Shown piece after piece: positions 1-6,280 of a stretch of DNA of 8,617 nucleotides. Every line of letters starts with the position of its first letter. Position 1 is the first letter of the stretch. The position numbers and the translations under genes were made by a program. Under the pieces are notes generated by a model. The model saw only the letters and a list, made by a program, of their open reading frames with translations, had not been told where the DNA came from and ran no database searches. The stretch spans positions 1 through 8,617 of the forward strand of contig DATEZO010000043.1 of the NCBI GenBank assembly GCA_035255485.1, given 5' to 3'. Origin of the DNA: DATEZO01 sp035255485 (GTDB lineage: Bacteria > Pseudomonadota > Gammaproteobacteria > Burkholderiales > Burkholderiaceae_D).

Positions 1-227
1 GGGTAGGTGCCGCGATGCGTGTTGTTTTTCATGTCATGTCCACATATTCGAGGTTTATGCCTTAGTGCAGGATTTTCGGCTTCTTGCACAAATTTAATCG
101 TTGGAACAGAGCGCGATTCTTGCCGTTTATCTTCCGCAGGCCAGGCCGATTCGCGTGATACCTTAGCGTCGTGGAAAAAGGTGTCTGCCGTTGCTGGCTG
201 ACGGTATTTGATTGAATGGGGGGCCGC
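1..227. other. Upstream region of fliE, no supported gene
   Basis: No convincing gene is visible here. A 64-codon open frame on the plus strand (7-201) is cysteine/serine-rich, resembles no family I know and has no good ribosome binding site. An imperfect inverted repeat GTGCA(G/A)GA has arms around 65-72 and 82-89, with a loop of about 10 bases. I could not find a clear sigma-54 or FliA-type promoter for fliE on the plus strand. In E. coli fliE is divergent from fliFGHIJK, so this stretch may be the fliE/fliF intergenic region, with fliF starting to the left of the window. That is inference only. Confidence 0.4.
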
Positions 228-569
228 ATGAAAACCGGAATGATCGATGCAAGCAGGATCGAGGCGATGATTTCTCAGCTCAAGGCTGCGGCGACCCGCC
301 CTCAGGATGGCATCGACGCACCCCAACTCGGCCAGGCGGCGCCCAAGGTCGACTTTGCCAGCGCATTGAAGGCAACGCTGGATCAGGTCAACGGCGCCCA
401 GCAGAAGTCGGAAGATATGGCAAAGCGTTTCGTCCTCGGCGACGATACCGTCAGCCTGTCGGATGTGATGATCAATTCGCAGAAGGCAAGCATCGCTTTC
501 CAGGCAACCGTCCAGGTGCGCAACAAGCTCGTATCCGCCTACCACGACATCATGAACATGCAGGTATAA
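228..569 (+). CDS. fliE: Flagellar hook-basal body complex protein FliE
   Basis: FliE is the small basal-body protein that joins the MS ring to the proximal rod. It is exported early through the flagellar type III apparatus and is needed for export of later rod proteins. The 113-residue product has the usual family length. Its start region (MIDASRIEAM at residues 5-14), central DFASALKATLDQVN (42-55) and C-terminal half with GDDTVSLSDVMINSQKASIA (71-90) and FQATVQVRNKLVSAYHDIMNM (91-111) are typical of FliE. I chose the ATG at 228 because a run of G (218-223) lies five bases upstream. An ATG at 216 would leave no ribosome binding site, and an ATG at 240 matches the start of many homologues but lacks one. 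The gene appears monocistronic here: it ends 72 bp from the convergent ycgR stop, and no fliF follows. Confidence 0.95.
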   Translation: MKTGMIDASRIEAMISQLKAAATRPQDGIDAPQLGQAAPKVDFASALKATLDQVNGAQQKSEDMAKRFVLGDDTVSLSDVMINSQKASIAFQATVQVRNKLVSAYHDIMNMQV

Positions 570-641
570 GGGCGCTTTTACGGCCTTCCTGGCCATGTGC
601 ACGCGCGCGTCCGCCGCACCTCCATCTCCACCTGCGCCGCT

Positions 642-1409
642 TCAGCCCATTCCAGTCGCTTTCGCATTCCGCTCGCGCTCCAGCTTGGTAATGTAACGCT
701 GTACCGCCGACATCATCGGTTTGGGCGGGTCGACGAACATGCATCCCAGCTTGCGAATCGATTTCCCGCTGGTCAGCGTGTAATCGTGCGAATTGCGAAT
801 CTGCAGATCCACCACGACCTGGCTGCCGCCGGGCAGATCGATCCGGCACGCCTTGTAAATGCGGCCGATCGTATTGTCGAGCATCTTTTTCTCGTCGACG
901 ATGGCGATACCGCCGCCGCTGATGTCCTTCAGCGTGACGATGACCGTCGTGCCGGCGCCACCGGTGTCATCGGGAGGGACATGAATGCTGCAGCGAAGCG
1001 GATTGGCGACCGGAGTCGGTATGCGGTAGTGCTCGCGCCGCTGCAGGCGTACCAGCGTCGCGGGGATGGCGATGTACAGGGCAGGGAGGTTTTCATACAG
1101 GCATTCGCCGACCTTGTCTGCGAAAAACAGGATGCGGATGTTATCCAGCACGGTCTCAAATGAGACGTTGTCACTTTCCAGAATGCGCTGGTTGAGCATA
1201 TTGCTCGGCGCGCGGTCGATCACCACGATGCCGGTTTTTTCGTCGACCGCCAGCACCGAAGTGACAACGGAGTCCGAACCGCCGTCGGCTTCCATGCTGA
1301 CAAGCTGGTTACGCTCCTGCATGCCGCGCAGCAGGCTGATGATCTCGCGCCGGGAATGCACCTGATACGGGCTAACATCCTCCGTTCCGAACTTGGTATT
1401 GAATGCCAT
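642..1409 (-). CDS. ycgR: Flagellar brake protein, YcgR-type PilZ c-di-GMP receptor
   Basis: YcgR binds cyclic di-GMP and then acts on the flagellar motor (FliG/MotA side) to slow it or bias rotation. The 255-residue product has an N-terminal YcgR domain (about residues 10-115) followed by a C-terminal PilZ domain (about 120-245). Both c-di-GMP-binding motifs are intact: RxxxR as R125-EHY-R129 and DxSxxG as D162-I-S-G-G-G167. Binding is therefore expected. I placed the start at the ATG at 1409 (MAFNTKFG). A longer frame reaches 1493 but would overlap the upstream gene by 38 bp and adds a low-complexity, non-conserved stretch. An AGGA lies 13-16 bases before the chosen ATG, rather far, so a TTG three codons upstream cannot be excluded. 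It is the last gene of the fliD-led run, 46 bp after the FlhB-like gene, which suggests late (FliA) expression as for E. coli ycgR. Confidence 0.9.
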   Translation of the reverse strand: MAFNTKFGTEDVSPYQVHSRREIISLLRGMQERNQLVSMEADGGSDSVVTSVLAVDEKTGIVVIDRAPSNMLNQRILESDNVSFETVLDNIRILFFADKVGECLYENLPALYIAIPATLVRLQRREHYRIPTPVANPLRCSIHVPPDDTGGAGTTVIVTLKDISGGGIAIVDEKKMLDNTIGRIYKACRIDLPGGSQVVVDLQIRNSHDYTLTSGKSIRKLGCMFVDPPKPMMSAVQRYITKLERERNAKATGMG

Positions 1410-1455
1410 TGATGTCAACTTTTCCTGCGCAGTTTTCTGTTTGTCAAGGCAGGGC

Positions 1456-1743
1456 TTACCTTCCCTTGTCTCCGTTGTGCCTGGCGGCGTCAATATGGTA
1501 TAGCCACGCGAGCAATTCCGCTACTACTCGATACAAGGCGGGCGGAATATGGCGATCCAAGTCAACCTGCATCAGCAGCGCAACCAGCTCCTTCGACTCG
1601 TGCACGAAGACACCATGCTCGCGTGCGCGGGATATGATTTCTTCCGCGATCAGCCCACGCCCCTTGGCGACCACCTTCGGTGCCAGATCTCCGGTCTGAT
1701 AGGCCAGCGCAACGGCGTTCTGGGCGGGGTTAGGGCGATTCAT
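1456..1743 (-). CDS. Stand-alone FlhB C-terminal-domain protein (EscU/YscU/HrcU family switch-like)
   Basis: This 95-residue protein corresponds to only the cytoplasmic C-terminal part (FlhB-CC) of the export switch protein FlhB. There is no membrane domain. The sequence begins almost exactly where FlhB is normally autocleaved: residues 5-16, NPAQNAVALAYQ, align by eye with NPTHYAVALKY of FlhB. Then follow the conserved PKVVAKGRGLIAEEII (22-37), REHGVFVHESKELVALLMQV (41-60), the IPPALY segment (66-71) and VAELLAWLY (74-82). The NPTH cleavage motif reads NPAQ, so the catalytic threonine-histidine part is lost. The ATG overlaps the end of the FliK-like gene by 14 bp and is preceded by GGTGA six bases upstream, so translation is probably coupled. 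In Helicobacter pylori a similar protein (FlhX) can replace a missing FlhB-CC. A matching role here is inference. Confidence 0.88.
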   Translation of the reverse strand: MNRPNPAQNAVALAYQTGDLAPKVVAKGRGLIAEEIISRAREHGVFVHESKELVALLMQVDLDRHIPPALYRVVAELLAWLYHIDAARHNGDKGR

Positions 1744-2875
1744 TGCGCTTCACCAAAAACATGTCGAGCGGCGCGCCCGCCGCTTCCAGGGCGTCGGCAA
1801 GACTGCCGCTATGCTGGCGCAGCGATTCGGCGGCATCCTCGCTCGCGGCATTGATCTGGACATGCACGCGCGAATCGGTCAGTCGTACCGTCGCCGATAT
1901 TTCGCCCAGATGCGGCAGCTCGAAGCGTACCGTGCTGGTCCAGGACGATTGTTGCTGTTCCGCGGATCCTTCTTTCTGCTTGTCCTCGCGGACTTCCCAT
2001 TCCATCGGCTGGCCCGGCCACAGCTCGCCCTGCCAGCGCACCTGGTGGTGTTCCAGCGCATTGAGCTGAAGATTGATGAGGCGACCCGATTCCTGATCGA
2101 TCGTCGGCAATTCCTCGGGCGGGCGCGAGATGACGTCGACATCGGTGGTGGCCGGGTTTCCCGGCTGGGATTGCGCTTCGCGCATCAGGTCGAGCAATGC
2201 CTGCGCGCCGCTGCCCAGTTCGCGCATGCCCGCCGCCAGCCTGGTCAGATCAATATTGGCGGGGTTTTGCTCGGTTGTGTGATGCGCCCGATTCGACGAT
2301 GCTTGCGGGAGTTGCGCCTGCGGTTCTTGCGCGAGATCCGCCAGTGAACGGCTGCCGCTGATCCAGTCATGCAGATGCGATTCGTAGAACACGCCGCTGG
2401 AGGCGAGTGCTTGGAAAAGGCTGGTGGCAACCGTCTTCGGATCGGCCGCCGCGACCGCCGGAGCGCTCACCAGCGGCGTGCGTCCGGGAATCACGTCTGG
2501 CGCGCCATCCTGCTCGGCGGATTGCAGAAGATGATCGATCAAGCGCGCGGTTGTGCTGAGCGAAGCCGTCGTGCTGCCTTGCTGCATGAGCAGAAAGGTA
2601 GGGCGCGGCTCGCGCGCAACGAACACCATGGAAAGCTGGTCGCCGACTCGGGTGCCGACCGGAAGCGCCATGCGCGCGGTCGTATCGGCAACCTTGACCA
2701 GATAGGTGCCGTCGTCCAGCATCGCATCCACGGTCGCGTGCAGTTCCTTGCCGATCGCGATTTGCGTCAGCCTGCGAAATATCTCCTGGCGCGAATCGGT
2801 CGCGGAGACGACAGGCGTAGGGGCCTCAAGCGAGGCCGGGGGGCGGGTAGTGTTGAGATCGGCCCGCGGGAGCAT
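1730..2875 (-). CDS. fliK: FliK-like flagellar hook-length control protein
   Basis: FliK is the secreted molecular ruler that stops hook growth by touching FlhB-CC and switching export to filament substrates. This 381-residue protein has a recognisable FliK C-terminal (Flg_hook) domain at about 310-375: TSTVRFELPHLGEISATVRL (313-332), then VHVQINAASEDAAESLRQH and an ADALEAAG segment. A conserved stretch WQGELWPGQPMEWEV lies at 281-295. Residues about 30-96 look like a small beta-rich domain (VDAMLDDGTYLVKV, ALPVGTRVGDQLSMVFV). The middle is Ala/Gln-rich and probably flexible. I chose the ATG at 2875, five bp after the fliT stop. The open frame extends to 2968, but only inside fliT with unrelated sequence. 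The ribosome binding site is weak, suggesting coupling to fliT. It may be a second, FliK-like protein if a canonical fliK lies elsewhere (for example with fliHIJ). The symbol is therefore tentative. Confidence 0.8.
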   Translation of the reverse strand: MLPRADLNTTRPPASLEAPTPVVSATDSRQEIFRRLTQIAIGKELHATVDAMLDDGTYLVKVADTTARMALPVGTRVGDQLSMVFVAREPRPTFLLMQQGSTTASLSTTARLIDHLLQSAEQDGAPDVIPGRTPLVSAPAVAAADPKTVATSLFQALASSGVFYESHLHDWISGSRSLADLAQEPQAQLPQASSNRAHHTTEQNPANIDLTRLAAGMRELGSGAQALLDLMREAQSQPGNPATTDVDVISRPPEELPTIDQESGRLINLQLNALEHHQVRWQGELWPGQPMEWEVREDKQKEGSAEQQQSSWTSTVRFELPHLGEISATVRLTDSRVHVQINAASEDAAESLRQHSGSLADALEAAGAPLDMFLVKRNESP

Positions 2876-2880
2876 GGCCG

Positions 2881-3219
2881 CTATCCGGCCTGGTTCGCGC
2901 CGTAGGCCTTCGAGAGTTTGCGCTCGGTGCCTGCGCTGTTGATCATGACCGACAGTCGCGCCATCCACGGCTCGGTGATGTCGCGAATCTGACGGTCATC
3001 CTCAAGAATCTTCTTGATGATTCGCGTCTTCTTTTCACGCGCCATGGGCGTGAGCGGCTGGCGCGGCTGATCATTCTGCTTGATGATTTCCACCTGGCTG
3101 GAGCAGCGAGACTCTAACGCGGCCAGCTGTTCCCAATCGCCCGTACGTGCGGCCGCCAGCATCTGATCTGTGATGTCGGCAACGGTCTCATAGAGTGCAA
3201 GGATTTCTTGGTTGTCCAT
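2881..3219 (-). CDS. fliT: Flagellar export chaperone FliT
   Basis: FliT is the cytoplasmic chaperone for the cap protein FliD. In enterics, free FliT also binds FlhDC and lowers early-gene transcription. The 112-residue product has the usual length and an almost wholly helical, charged sequence: LALYETVADITDQMLAAART (residues 8-27) followed by GDWEQLAALESRCSSQVEII (28-47), the short-helix pattern of FliT. Then come the middle AREKKTRIIKKILEDDRQIRD (60-80) and a C-terminal helix. FliT sequences are poorly conserved, so position is an important part of the evidence: it lies 4 bp after fliS and 5 bp before the FliK-like gene. The ATG at 3219 has no strong ribosome binding site; the fliS end reads GAAAGCCTGATCAA before it, which suggests translational coupling to fliS. 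Confidence 0.88.
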   Translation of the reverse strand: MDNQEILALYETVADITDQMLAAARTGDWEQLAALESRCSSQVEIIKQNDQPRQPLTPMAREKKTRIIKKILEDDRQIRDITEPWMARLSVMINSAGTERKLSKAYGANQAG

Positions 3220-3223
3220 TTGA

Positions 3224-3712
3224 TCAGGCTTTCACTAGGCGGGACGTCTGCGGTGCGAGAGCGTCATAGGCTTGTGTTTTCGGTGCGGCTTGTGGCTGTG
3301 CTTGCTGCTCAGTATTGGCCGCCGGTGGAGTAATGGCTTCCCAGGCGTCCTTCAATCCCTTGAGCAGTTGGTAGACCTCTTCCAATATCTTGGGTTGGTT
3401 TTTCAGATTTGCAGTCAGCAGCCGGCTGCTCATGTATTCGTAGAGTGCGTCCAGATTTAACGCTACTTCGCCTCCGACCTTCTTGTCCAGGCTGGCACGC
3501 AGACCGCTGTCGATAATGCTGATGGCTTTCGAGATCGCCTTTCCCTTGGCGGCGATGTCGCCGGCCTGCATATGCTGAATCGCAGACGCAATGGCTACCA
3601 TTGCCCCTTCAAACAACATGACAACCAACTTGTGCGGACTTGCTGCTGCCACCCCGGTTTCAACGCCGACCTTGGCATAGGCACCTGCCCCACTAGTTGC
3701 TGATCCAAACAT
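3224..3712 (-). CDS. fliS: Flagellin export chaperone FliS
   Basis: FliS binds the C-terminal disordered part of newly made flagellin, keeps it from polymerising in the cytoplasm and hands it to the export gate (FlhA). The 162-residue protein shows the family hallmarks: AYAKVGVETGV (11-21), SPHKLVVMLFEGAMVAI (25-41), GDIAAKGKAISKAISIIDSG (51-70), GGEVALNLDALYEYMSSRLL (80-99) and VYQLLKGLKDAWEAI (113-127). It is longer than the roughly 130 residues usual for FliS because of a tail from about 128 rich in Pro, Ala and Gln (EQQAQPQAAPKTQ) that looks disordered. The ATG at 3712 follows an AAAGGGGAAG ribosome binding site. The gene starts 11 bp after the fliD stop and ends 4 bp before fliT. Confidence 0.96.
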   Translation of the reverse strand: MFGSATSGAGAYAKVGVETGVAAASPHKLVVMLFEGAMVAIASAIQHMQAGDIAAKGKAISKAISIIDSGLRASLDKKVGGEVALNLDALYEYMSSRLLTANLKNQPKILEEVYQLLKGLKDAWEAITPPAANTEQQAQPQAAPKTQAYDALAPQTSRLVKA

Positions 3713-3723
3713 ATTCTTCCCCT

Positions 3724-5739
3724 TTATTCAATCTTGGGCAGATTGGCTAACTGTTGCGTCAAGAAACTACTTGTCTTGGTCATGCTGGCAATGGCAGCGT
3801 CCAGTGCGGTAAATTGCGCACGATAACGTTTTTCGATGTCGACCAGACGATCGCTTACACGCTGTTTTTGGTCCGCCAAAGTCTTGAGCGTGGCATTCAG
3901 CCCATTGGTTTTTGCGGTGATCGCACCGTCGCTGTTGAGCAATGATCCAACCAACTTGTCGAATTGATAGGCATAGCCTTGCGAATACTTGACCGTGCCC
4001 CGGCTGCCGGTTGCGGTGCCGGTAATTTGCAGCTTCAGTCCCTCGGCATCTGTGTTTGTCGCACCAGTCAAAAACTGCCCTGATCCGACGGCAGCAATGC
4101 CGTTAAGCGTTCCTGCCACGTCAACGCCGGAAGTCGACGTTGCCGCCACCCCGCCAGTCAGGTTGTTTGCTCCCGAGCCGGTGATATCGATATTGGACGC
4201 AGAACCATAGCGACTGGATGTGAATGAGAGTTTTCCCGCAGTCTGTGTAACCTTGATGGAGGATCCTGCGGTAGAAAATTCAGACGCACCGTTGATCTTG
4301 GATTGGAGCTCTGCTGCCAGTGCATCTGCATCCGTATAGGTCTTCTGGGAAAGCTTGACGGTGGCCGTGACACCGTCAAGCGTCACCTGCAGAGTATCGT
4401 TAGTCGCGTCGACAGTAAGTCCGGCCGCAGCGTTGGCAACCAAAGTGCCTTGTGTCGCGATCTTTGTGATGTTCAGGTCGTACGAGCCCGGCTTGGTTTT
4501 TGTCGTGGCGCTCGAATAGCTGACCAGGCTATCACTTGCCTTTCCAACGGCTGCAAAAACGCCGGCGATGTCGCTAAAATTGCTATCCATCGCACTTTGC
4601 AACTTTGTATTGTCCAAGGCCAGAGTGCCATCCTTCTGCATCGTGATGCCAACTTGTGACAGCAATGTAAAGACGCTGGCGCCTCCCGTTACCGGAGCGG
4701 TAAGCACGCCTCGAATCTGTGACTGTATCGACCGGACCGTGGCGTCACCGTTGAGTATCGCGCCTTGCTTGGTGGTTGTATTGTAGGACGACAGATCCTT
4801 GAGGGTCTGGTTGATCTGGTTAAAAGCGTACACGAACTGGCCAATCGTACCCATTACTGACGATGTATCGCGGGCTACCGTGATATTGGTGGTGCTTGGG
4901 GAATTGGTTTTTGCGAGATTCAGTGTAACGCCCGGGATTACGTCTGTAACAGTATTGGTGGTTTTCGTCACCGAGATGCCGTCGACCTTGAATTCCGCAT
5001 TCTGGGCGGTGATGGTCTCCGAAAATGCTTGTGCAGCAGGAAGCGCGCCGGGATCGTGATTCATCAAGGTCCCGAGTGCCGCATCGCCGGACACGGAAAT
5101 CTTCATGCTGCTGGCTTTGCCGGTGGTCGACTCGGTCAGGACCAATCGGTACGGTGAGGTTCCGCCGTCGTTGATAATGGATGCCGTCACGCCGATCTTG
5201 GCGCTGTTGATTGCATCCCGAATGCCGGACAGGGAATTATTGCTGTCATCGATTGTGACGGTCTTGACGCCCGATCCGCTACTGGCAAAGCTTGCCCCGG
5301 TATACTTGCCGGTGGCTGCGTCGAATGAGCCTGTGCCAAGGGAAATCGTGCCGAAGTCAAAGCTGATCGTGCCGTTGCCGATGGCGGTGCTGCTGCTCGC
5401 TTGCCCGGCTGAGGCCAGCTTTTGTGCTTGCGCCAGTTTGCTGACTTCGAGCGCGTAGGTGCCTGGTACTGCCACCGCGCTTCCCGAGGCGCTGGCAACG
5501 GTGGCATCTGCGGCACTGACCTTCATCACCTGGAACTTGCTGACGTCGGATAGCGATTGGACGGCAGTCTGAAACGAGGAGAGGGCACCTTTCAAGTTTC
5601 CCACCGCGGAAAGCTGTGCTTGGTAGCTGGATTCTTTCTTGGCAAGCGCCAACAGCGGTTGCTGCTCGACCGACATCAACTGGCTCACAATGCTGTTGAC
5701 GTCGAGATTTGAGCCAATCCCTGGAGATGATAGACCCAC
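3724..5739 (-). CDS. fliD: Flagellar filament capping protein FliD (HAP2)
   Basis: FliD forms the oligomeric cap at the filament tip and folds incoming flagellin into place. The N-terminus (SPGIGSNLDVNSIVSQLMSV, residues 5-24) is the classic FliD start. The FliD_N region spans about 5-105, a Flagellin_IN-like segment about 158-215, and FliD_C from about 240 to the end. The end carries a helical, coiled-coil-prone segment (about 613-660, NATLKTLADQKQRVSDRLVDIEKRY). At 671 residues it is much larger than the roughly 470 of E. coli or Pseudomonas FliD. The excess lies mainly between about 405 and 590, where a second unit GSYDLNITKIATQG (418-431) echoes GTYALEVSKLAQAQ (93-106) of the first half. 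The start codon is GTG at 5739, with AGGAG (5750-5746) seven bases upstream and no nearby ATG. It heads the fliDST run behind its own FliA promoter. Confidence 0.97.
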   Translation of the reverse strand: MGLSSPGIGSNLDVNSIVSQLMSVEQQPLLALAKKESSYQAQLSAVGNLKGALSSFQTAVQSLSDVSKFQVMKVSAADATVASASGSAVAVPGTYALEVSKLAQAQKLASAGQASSSTAIGNGTISFDFGTISLGTGSFDAATGKYTGASFASSGSGVKTVTIDDSNNSLSGIRDAINSAKIGVTASIINDGGTSPYRLVLTESTTGKASSMKISVSGDAALGTLMNHDPGALPAAQAFSETITAQNAEFKVDGISVTKTTNTVTDVIPGVTLNLAKTNSPSTTNITVARDTSSVMGTIGQFVYAFNQINQTLKDLSSYNTTTKQGAILNGDATVRSIQSQIRGVLTAPVTGGASVFTLLSQVGITMQKDGTLALDNTKLQSAMDSNFSDIAGVFAAVGKASDSLVSYSSATTKTKPGSYDLNITKIATQGTLVANAAAGLTVDATNDTLQVTLDGVTATVKLSQKTYTDADALAAELQSKINGASEFSTAGSSIKVTQTAGKLSFTSSRYGSASNIDITGSGANNLTGGVAATSTSGVDVAGTLNGIAAVGSGQFLTGATNTDAEGLKLQITGTATGSRGTVKYSQGYAYQFDKLVGSLLNSDGAITAKTNGLNATLKTLADQKQRVSDRLVDIEKRYRAQFTALDAAIASMTKTSSFLTQQLANLPKIE

Positions 5740-5745
5740 TTGTGT

Positions 5746-5750
5746 CTCCT
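5746..5750 (-). promoter_or_regulatory. Ribosome binding site deciding the GTG start of fliD
   Basis: AGGAG on the minus strand lies six bases before the GTG at 5739-5737. No in-frame ATG is available in the short leader, so this site is what fixes the GTG as the start of fliD. Confidence 0.8.
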
Positions 5751-5773
5751 GCAGAAAAACACACTGTACTTGA

Positions 5774-5800
5774 TTATCGGCAGTTCCAAAGCCGACTTTA
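5774..5800 (-). promoter_or_regulatory. FliA (sigma-28) promoter of the fliD run
   Basis: On the minus strand the sequence reads TAAA (5800-5797), 15 bases, then GCCGATAA (5781-5774). This is an exact match to the textbook FliA promoter TAAA-N15-GCCGATAA. It lies wholly in the 93-bp gap between the flaG stop and the fliD start. Transcription should begin near 5766, giving a leader of about 27 bases. No terminator is visible in the gap, so some read-through from flaG is also possible. Confidence 0.93.
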
Positions 5801-5832
5801 GAAGGCGATTTGTCTGCCTATTTCAACTCGTA

Positions 5833-6207
5833 TCAAGCTTTTTGCCTGATCAGCAGGCCTTGCGTCTGATCAAGGGCTTTCGAGATTGCCAGAATTTCTT
5901 CGGACGGAATCTGACGCAGCACTTCCTTGGTTGTCTGATCGACAACTTTCACGATGGTGCGATTGCTGTCTGTGTCGATGGAGAACTCGAGGTTCTGCGA
6001 CATCTGCTGCATCGCCTTGTTGATACTCTTCACGGCTTGGGCAACCTGAGCCATATTGGGAATGGCAACCGGCTGCTGGACTGTACTCGCCGTTTCAGCG
6101 GAAGGGATGGCAGGTTTTGCTGCGATGGGGGACTCCGCCTCAACAGGATTTCGTTGTGCGGTCAGGTGGCTGGGGATATTTACGTTGCCAGTCGGTTTAA
6201 CGTCCAT
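5833..6207 (-). CDS. flaG: FlaG-family flagellar protein
   Basis: FlaG proteins are small late flagellar proteins; in several bacteria their loss gives longer filaments, but the exact action is unclear. The 124-residue product has a variable Pro/Ala-rich N-terminal half (about 1-50). The conserved FlaG domain follows at about 55-122: VAQAVKSINKAMQQMSQNLE (residues 55-74), FSIDTDSNRTIVKVVDQTT (75-93) and EVLRQIPSEEILAISKALDQ (95-114). The ATG at 6207 is preceded by GGGAG (6218-6214), six bases away. It sits between fliC and fliD, the usual place for flaG. Between it and fliC is a strong terminator, and no promoter of its own can be seen in the remaining about 20 bp. Confidence 0.95.
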   Translation of the reverse strand: MDVKPTGNVNIPSHLTAQRNPVEAESPIAAKPAIPSAETASTVQQPVAIPNMAQVAQAVKSINKAMQQMSQNLEFSIDTDSNRTIVKVVDQTTKEVLRQIPSEEILAISKALDQTQGLLIRQKA

Positions 6208-6227
6208 GATGAACTCCCTTTATGGGG

Positions 6228-6261
6228 AAAAACCCGACCAGAAATCTGGCCGGGTTTTTTT
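6228..6261 (-). terminator. Rho-independent terminator after fliC
   Basis: Twenty bp after the fliC stop is a hairpin with arms at 6246-6261 and 6228-6241 and a 4-base loop. On the minus strand the core stem CCCGGCCAG / CTGGTCGGG is fully paired if one G-U is allowed, and A and T tracts extend it. A run of five T follows. On the plus strand the same position would be an A-C mismatch, so the structure is best suited to ending fliC transcripts. It lies directly before the flaG ribosome binding site. Confidence 0.9.
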
Positions 6262-6280
6262 ACGCCAAGTGCTTCGGCGA

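Noticed and set aside
7..201. 64-codon plus-strand open frame before fliE
   Set aside because: No resemblance to a known protein, odd composition and no ribosome binding site.
1811..2905. Two 178-codon plus-strand open frames antisense to the FliK-like gene
   Set aside because: Arginine-rich shadow frames in GC-rich coding DNA; the minus-strand frame carries the recognisable domain.
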